Below are positions 56,695 through 64,000 of a DNA stretch of 64,000 nucleotides, one piece after another (positions within the stretch are counted from its first letter, which is position 1; every line of letters starts with the position of its first letter). This stretch comes from Alkalicoccobacillus gibsonii. Lineage in GTDB: Bacteria > Bacillota > Bacilli > Bacillales > Bacillaceae_D. The position numbers and the translations under genes were made by a program. The DNA lies in assembly GCF_016798245.1 (NCBI RefSeq), contig NZ_JAEUZA010000002.1:186001-250000 (forward strand). Direction: 5' to 3'. The notes beneath the pieces are model-generated. The model was given only the letters and a program-made list of their open reading frames with translations, searched no databases and had not been told where the DNA came from.

Positions 56695-57408
56695 ATGACA
56701 AAAACTGAATTTGTATCAGATGACCTTCTAAGTAAGATCTATCAAAATAAGTATAGTCCCGGTGAAAAGCTTCCAACAGAAAGGGATCTTGCCACTCATT
56801 ATCAGGTTTCACGTTATACCATACGGCACGCAATCAAAAAACTCCTTAATATAGGATGTGTTCGTGTAGTCCAAGGCTCAGGTATCTTTGTAACTGATAC
56901 GAAATACAAAAGTCCGCTTATTTATAATTCCTTAACTGAGAAGAAGTTTAATGAAATTGAATCTAAGATTATCCACTTAAAAAAAGTTCAAGCTACCCCA
57001 TTACTTGAAAAGACGTTTGATCTTAAACAACAGGATCTATGGGAGTATAAACGAATCCGTATAGTTGATTATCAAAAGGTTCAAATTGAAACATCATTAT
57101 TGCCGTTTCATTTATTTCCGGACCTTACTGAAGAAATTTTAGCCAAATCTGTTCACCACTATGTTCAGCAATGTGGTTTTCATATCTCGCATTTTATTAC
57201 AACATATAGTGCCGTCTCTATTACAAGAGACGAAGCTGCATTATTAAATTGCAAAAAAGGTATACCTGCAATGAAAATCATGAATCGGGGGATTCTGGAT
57301 GATGGAAGAGTTTTCGAATATAGTGAGCTTGTAAATCTTGATTATACCGTCTCCTATTTTACTCCGTTTAACAGTGAGCATCATCAGCAACGTTTAAATA
57401 GAGATTAA
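56695..57408 (+). CDS. GntR/HutC-family transcriptional regulator
   Basis: A 237-residue regulator: winged helix (about 1-72: LPTERDLATHYQVSRYTIRHAIKKLLNIG, then QGSGIFVTD) and UTRA effector domain (about 80-230). TGGTGGAG precedes the ATG. It lies 104 bases after the dehydratase gene. The AATTGGTATG repeats in the dehydratase promoter are the probable targets. The effector is likely the phosphorylated sugar brought in by the divergent PTS. Confidence 0.92.
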   Translation: MTKTEFVSDDLLSKIYQNKYSPGEKLPTERDLATHYQVSRYTIRHAIKKLLNIGCVRVVQGSGIFVTDTKYKSPLIYNSLTEKKFNEIESKIIHLKKVQATPLLEKTFDLKQQDLWEYKRIRIVDYQKVQIETSLLPFHLFPDLTEEILAKSVHHYVQQCGFHISHFITTYSAVSITRDEAALLNCKKGIPAMKIMNRGILDDGRVFEYSELVNLDYTVSYFTPFNSEHHQQRLNRD

Positions 57409-57431
57409 TTAAGAATGCACGATAAGCATAG

Positions 57432-57464
57432 CTGAGCGGATTTAGACGCCTCTCAGTTTTTTTT
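57432..57464 (+). terminator. Terminator after the GntR gene
   Basis: CTGAG pairs with CTCAG (with further partial pairing inside), followed by eight T. Confidence 0.85.
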
Positions 57465-57490
57465 GTAGACGAAAAATTTGTCGAAAGAGA

Positions 57491-57519
57491 TTGACATCGT
57501 TTACATCGGGATGTATAGT
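57491..57519 (+). promoter_or_regulatory. Promoter of licT with overlapping cre site
   Basis: TTGACA (57491-57496), 17 bases and TATAGT (57514-57519) form a near-consensus promoter. TGACATCGTTTACA (57492-57505) matches 13 of 14 cre positions and overlaps the -35 box and spacer, so CcpA should repress licT and the genes behind it in glucose. Confidence 0.85.
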
Positions 57520-57539
57520 ATGGGTACAACATCATATTA

Positions 57540-57606
57540 GGATTGTTACTGATTCGATCAGGCATTACCTATGTTAAGAACACGTAAGAAGTTTTAGTGT
57601 TTTTAA
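57540..57606 (+). promoter_or_regulatory. RAT antiterminator 1 with overlapping leader terminator
   Basis: Bases 57540-57570 follow the ribonucleic antiterminator pattern: GGATTGTTACTG, a 7-base loop region, then TCAGGCATTACC. Downstream TTAAGAACAC (57574-57583) pairs with GTGTTTTTAA (57597-57606), a weak terminator. LicT bound to the RAT would prevent it, so licT appears autoregulated. Confidence 0.85.
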
Positions 57607-57646
57607 GATGGGATTTTGTTGTGTGATGAGATATGGAGGACATATC

Positions 57647-58501
57647 ATGAAATTCTCAAAAGCATTCAATAATAACGTGGCCTTGGTAAAGGATTCATCG
57701 GGAGTAGAATGGATCGTCATGGGCACTGGCGTAGGATACCAAAAGAATAAGGGAGATCTCATCCCTGAGGAAAATATACGCCGGAAGTTTGTGGCTGAAC
57801 AATCTTCGACTCGCAAGCCGTTGCTGCAGGTATTGGATGAGATTGATTCAGATGTCCTTGATGTTTCAGTAGAAATCATTAAAAATGCGGAAGCGCAGCT
57901 GGGCGTTACATTTAGTAATAATATCTATCTAACCCTTGCAGATCATTTGAATTTCGCTGTTAAGCGTGCGAATGAGCGAATTGATTATGCAGATACAAAC
58001 CGATGGGAAGTTAAGAACCTTTACCCTAAGGAATACACGGCTGCAAAAGATGCCATTAGACAAGTGTTTGATCGTTTAGATGTTTTACTTCCTTTAAGCG
58101 AAGAGACCTTTATTACGTATCATTTTGTCAATGGACAGCAAGCCAAGAAAACAAAGATTGAAGAAACGCTAAAAATGACAGAGGTCATTAATCGAATTAT
58201 TGAGATTGTTCAATACCATTTTCAACTTAAGCTTGACGAAGACTCACTTAACTATACACGCTTTATCACTCACCTTAGATACTTCTTCATCCGGCAATAT
58301 AAGCAGGATCAAACGGAGCAAGAGGAAGTGGATATCACCTTATTAGAACTTGTGAAAACAAAGTACGAAAAGGCGTATCAAGCAGTGGAGAAGATTTCGA
58401 ACTTACTCGAAAAACGGTATGGCTGGAGTTTATCTTCAAACGAACGACTTTATTTAACTCTTCATGTATGGAGAGTGACAAATCGACAAATAACTAAATA
58501 G
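57647..58501 (+). CDS. licT: BglG/LicT-family transcriptional antiterminator
   Basis: A 284-residue RNA-binding protein. The N-terminal CAT domain (about 1-55: KAFNNNVALVKD) binds RAT RNA. PRD1 and PRD2 follow, each with its two phosphorylatable histidines: LADHLNFA and FITYHF in PRD1, FITHLRYF and YLTLHVWR in PRD2. PTS-dependent phosphorylation switches activity according to beta-glucoside supply. The ATG at 57647 follows TGGAGG; the longer frame has no site. It is the first gene of licT-PTS-GH1, with RAT sites before it and before the PTS gene. Confidence 0.95.
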   Translation: MKFSKAFNNNVALVKDSSGVEWIVMGTGVGYQKNKGDLIPEENIRRKFVAEQSSTRKPLLQVLDEIDSDVLDVSVEIIKNAEAQLGVTFSNNIYLTLADHLNFAVKRANERIDYADTNRWEVKNLYPKEYTAAKDAIRQVFDRLDVLLPLSEETFITYHFVNGQQAKKTKIEETLKMTEVINRIIEIVQYHFQLKLDEDSLNYTRFITHLRYFFIRQYKQDQTEQEEVDITLLELVKTKYEKAYQAVEKISNLLEKRYGWSLSSNERLYLTLHVWRVTNRQITK

Positions 58502-58510
58502 CATCACGGC

Positions 58511-58581
58511 GGATTGTTACTGATTTGATCAGGCATTACCCAAATGGAACGAGCCACTGGCCGTCTGTTTGGGTATTTTTT
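58511..58581 (+). promoter_or_regulatory. RAT antiterminator 2 with mutually exclusive terminator
   Basis: The RAT at 58511-58541 is almost identical to RAT 1. Its last bases form the left arm of a terminator: TACCCAAA (58537-58544) pairs with TTTGGGTA (58568-58575), followed by six T. The overlap makes the two folds exclusive, the standard LicT mechanism. It controls the PTS and GH1 genes. Confidence 0.93.
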
Positions 58582-58604
58582 ATGGAAAAAAAGGGGGATT
58601 TACC

Positions 58605-62050
<3,446 letters not shown>

Positions 62051-62064
62051 TTGATTAAAGAAGA

Positions 62065-62097
62065 GTTCGCACGACCATTGGTCTGCGGGCTTTTTGT
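62065..62097 (+). terminator. Terminator after the licT operon
   Basis: CGCA plus GACC pair with GGTC plus TGCG around one bulge, followed by five T. The second repeat array starts about 40 bases later. Confidence 0.75.
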
Positions 62098-62136
62098 TTG
62101 TGCGGAGTGGGGGATTTTTAGAAGGTGCAGAGTCCG

Positions 62137-62495
62137 ATACCAAGAATGTCCTCCCATTTAGCAAGGCGCAGAGACTGATACCAAGAACAAAGAGCCACTT
62201 ACTAAGAGATGCAGAGACAAAACCAAGCCCCCACAGCATCCAACCAAGACCAACCCATTAGCAAGAAATATGCGATCCTAATCAAGAACAAAGACACATC
62301 AACCAAGCTCGTCGCACCTTTACCAACAACTATTCCATCTATACCAAGAAAACGAGGGGGGGCTACCAAGAAAGAGGCCCCGATACCAAGAATGTCCTCC
62401 CATTTAGCAAGGCGCAGAGACTGATACCAAGACCAAAAAGAAACTCATCAAGAAAAACAGAACTGATACCAAGCCACCCACGCCGTCAACCAAGA
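62137..62495. repeat. Array of ATACCAAGA-like motifs every 20-21 bp, with a 53-bp exact direct repeat
   Basis: A degenerate motif with core CCAAG (variants GCAAG, TCAAG, CTAAG, CCAAC) starts at 62140, 62161, 62181, 62202, 62223, 62244, 62261, 62282, 62303, 62323, 62344, 62366, 62386, 62407, 62427, 62448, 62469 and 62490: 18 copies, with spacing 20-22 except one of 17. Bases 62134-62186 recur exactly at 62380-62432. The strand is poor in stops, so a spurious ORF appears, but the period is not a multiple of three. I see no gene in 62051-62555. Confidence 0.9.
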
Positions 62496-62555
62496 AGAAC
62501 CTTGTTCCGCGCCATCACCCATCCGATATAATAAAAAGAAAAGAGGTGGTCTTCA

Positions 62556-63026
62556 GTGAACGTGCATGCAGTATCCATCAAGCGCATCGACCAGTTTTTT
62601 CAAGAGCAACTTCATGCAAGGCAAATTGATCCCGATGATCCGGAATTTCAGCTGTTTCGTGATGTTTACATGCCTCCAAAGGAAAAAACGGCCTCTATTT
62701 ATGGATTGAGTGACGAAGCGACGCTTGCTTTGTTGGCTGGACGTGCAAAAAGCGTTCAAGACATGGAGTACGAGCTGTTGGCGAGGAAGAGAACGAACGC
62801 CACTCTTGATGTAGACACGATTCTAACGATAGGACTAGTGGTCGTAACGGAAACGGATAATTTTAAGACAATCACAAATTATTTTATTGGTGGGAGTAGA
62901 CCTTTTCAAAGCTTGAATTCCATTCTTACATATTTTATTGGATATCCTAAAAAGAACCTCGAATTAAAGTTGGAACATGACCGAGCTGCAAAAGAGTTTA
63001 AACAAATGGGTCTACATCTATTGTAA
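62556..63026 (+). CDS. Hypothetical protein (156 residues)
   Basis: A GTG-started gene with AGAGGTGG upstream. The protein has no signal peptide or clear membrane helix. It begins with IKRIDQFFQEQLHARQIDPDD and contains many basic residues and helices; the end is charged (LELKLEHDRAAKEFKQMG). I do not recognise the family. It stands alone between the repeat array and a terminator. Confidence 0.75.
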   Translation: MNVHAVSIKRIDQFFQEQLHARQIDPDDPEFQLFRDVYMPPKEKTASIYGLSDEATLALLAGRAKSVQDMEYELLARKRTNATLDVDTILTIGLVVVTETDNFKTITNYFIGGSRPFQSLNSILTYFIGYPKKNLELKLEHDRAAKEFKQMGLHLL

Positions 63027-63034
63027 CCATCAAA

Positions 63035-63066
63035 AAAACCTGCACCGATTAATGGGTGCAGGTTAA
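63035..63066. terminator. Bidirectional terminator
   Basis: AACCTGCACC pairs with GGTGCAGGTT across a short loop; on the minus strand seven T follow. It separates the hypothetical gene from the convergent FMN reductase gene. Confidence 0.92.
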
Positions 63067-63070
63067 CTTC

Positions 63071-63622
63071 TTATTTTCGAATGGTTTTTAACGCAGTGCT
63101 CCACTCGTTTACTTCATCAAGCATCACAGTGATGTTTGTTTGGTGGAGTTCTTGTGGTTTAAAGTCTTGGCCGTTCTCAAAGTCTAAGAATAGTGAAAGT
63201 GTTGGATGTGTACGAACATCCGCTACTTTAAGCTCTCCTAGGATCCCGCGTAGATGTTCTGCTGCACGTGCGCCACCTGTTGAACCATAGCTTACAATTC
63301 CAGCTGCTTTGTTATGCCATGCATCACGTGCAAAGTCTAAAGCGTTTTTCAGTGATCCAGAAATACTGTGGTTATATTCTTGAACGATGAAGACAAATCC
63401 GTCAAGGCTCGCAAGTTTTTCGTTCCATGCACCGATGCCTGGTTCAGTGCCATCTGTAGTTCCTAGAAACGGAAGCTCGAAATCCGCGATATCTACGATT
63501 TCATATTCAGCGTCTCCGCGTTTATCTGCTAATGTTTTAACCCATTCCCCTACCTGTGGGCTTACACGTCCCTGTCTAGTGCTTCCTAAGATAATTCCGA
63601 TTTTCAATGCTTCCTGTGCCAT
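63071..63622 (-). CDS. NADPH-dependent FMN reductase / quinone-azo reductase family
   Basis: A 183-residue flavodoxin-like reductase. IGIILGSTRQGRVSP is the FMN phosphate loop, and VQEYNHSISGSLKNALDFA is the second FMN-binding segment of this family. SYGSTGGARAAEHLRGILGEL follows. The start at 63622 has AAGGAGG at ideal spacing; an in-frame ATG at 63673 would add 17 residues but has only a weak site. It is divergent from an HxlR regulator with an N-terminal Cys, the arrangement of YodB-controlled quinone-defence genes. Confidence 0.92.
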   Translation of the reverse strand: MAQEALKIGIILGSTRQGRVSPQVGEWVKTLADKRGDAEYEIVDIADFELPFLGTTDGTEPGIGAWNEKLASLDGFVFIVQEYNHSISGSLKNALDFARDAWHNKAAGIVSYGSTGGARAAEHLRGILGELKVADVRTHPTLSLFLDFENGQDFKPQELHQTNITVMLDEVNEWSTALKTIRK

Positions 63623-63740
63623 TTGTACGTCCTCCTTGGATTCTTTTCCGAATAATTTCTTAATGATACTCATGTGTAAAACACCGCCTGCAATATATAT
63701 TCTTAAGATGGCTTGCATATACCTGCTTACAAAATGTCTC

Positions 63741-63764
63741 GTAAGTAACTTACTTTATGTAAGT
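63741..63764. promoter_or_regulatory. Overlapping dyads, probable HxlR operator
   Basis: GTAAGT-A-ACTTAC (63741-63753) and ACTTAC-TTTAT-GTAAGT (63748-63764) are perfect inverted repeats sharing one arm. The second contains TACT-N7-AGTA, as in binding sites described for YodB-type regulators. They lie between the FMN reductase and the HxlR gene, and a further AAGTAAG is at 63795-63801. Confidence 0.65.
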
Positions 63765-63864
63765 AAATATACATTTATAATTTTGTTATGTCAAGTAAGT
63801 TTTTTATATAAAGTAATTTATTTTTTCGTAAATGGGTATATAATAGAAGGGGGGAGTGAATAAA

Positions 63865-64000
63865 ATGGATACGTCAATTTGTCCTAGATTTGAAAAAGCC
63901 ATGGGCATCCTAAGTCAAAGGTGGACAGGGTTGATTATCTATCAACTACTACCTGGACCCAAGCGCTTTTGTCATATTGAATCCTCCATGGCTGTCAGCG
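63865..64000 (+). CDS. HxlR-family regulator, YodB-like (3' end outside window)
   Basis: The first 45 codons of a winged-helix regulator: MDTSICPRFEKAMGILSQRW, then TGLIIYQLLPGPKRFCHIE. The CP at position 6-7 and RW-TGLI-GPKRF are HxlR marks. Cys6 is at the place of the redox-sensing Cys6 of B. subtilis YodB, which controls quinone and azo reductases. GGGGGAG precedes the ATG. The divergent FMN reductase is its likely target. Confidence 0.9.
   Translation, partial: MDTSICPRFEKAMGILSQRWTGLIIYQLLPGPKRFCHIESSMAVS

Noticed and set aside
62209-62424. 71-codon plus-strand ORF inside the second array
   Set aside because: Its sequence is only the translated degenerate repeat, with no ribosome site or family resemblance.

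Overview
The window looks like chromosomal DNA of an aerobic, spore-forming Bacillaceae species. The evidence is a gerA-type germination operon (gerA-gerB-gerC, minus strand, 38156-41887) with a sigma-G-like promoter, CcpA cre-like operators, a LicT antiterminator with two RAT sites, AGGAGG-type ribosome binding sites, frequent TTG/GTG starts and moderately AT-rich sequence. I see no rRNA, tRNA, insertion sequence, prophage or CRISPR array. The species cannot be named from sequence reading alone.

Layout. 1-1744: the tail of a sugar ABC permease and a luciferase-like flavin monooxygenase. 1792-6015: a beta-glucoside PTS (IIBCA) with a 6-phospho-beta-glucosidase and a divergent GntR regulator. 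6030-9541: iron uptake (FhuF-like 2Fe-2S protein, AraC regulator fused to a siderophore-binding domain, Fur box, siderophore-binding lipoprotein). 9646-12949: a complete inducible beta-lactamase system (blaI, blaR1, divergent class A beta-lactamase, two BlaI operators). 13265-25975: a cre-controlled hemicellulose/xyloside locus (short-chain dehydrogenase, membrane AraC regulator, two paralogous binding lipoproteins, LplB/LplC permeases, GH43 xylosidase, lipoprotein, YesL, Gfo/Idh dehydrogenase). 26046-32846: a tricarboxylate locus (TctC-TctA-TctB-PrpF, divergent LysR and a TcuA-like flavoprotein). 32920-36639: GNAT, catalase, a repeat array, a possible 37-residue protein and a zinc alcohol dehydrogenase. 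36693-41887: DUF2254 protein and the ger operon. 42040-47024: GNAT, a LytR-CpsA-Psr protein with an Lrp regulator, and two tandem DUF21/CBS proteins. 47639-53689: a predicted wall-anchored acetamidase, GH95 fucosidase, sugar O-acetyltransferase, Bcr/CflA efflux pump and a 51-residue membrane protein. 53730-57408: PTS IIBC divergent from a ManD/RspA-like dehydratase and a GntR regulator. 57491-62050: licT, PTS IIBCA and GH1 with CcpA and antitermination control. 62137-62495: a second repeat array. 62556-64000: an unknown protein, an FMN reductase and a divergent HxlR regulator.

The main theme is plant-polysaccharide use: two PTS/GH1 beta-glucoside systems, a xyloside ABC system, a fucosidase and a sugar-acid dehydratase, combined with organic-acid uptake, iron capture and antibiotic resistance.

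The most unusual structures are two intergenic arrays (35149-35286 and 62137-62495). Each is built from a short motif recurring every 20-21 bp, about two helical turns. The motifs differ, and each array lies just downstream of a transcription terminator. Other points of note are a hairpin that buries the catalase ribosome binding site, an SD-burying leader hairpin shared by the two DUF21 paralogues, a pair of inverted consensus DnaA boxes, and two unannotated small ORFs.
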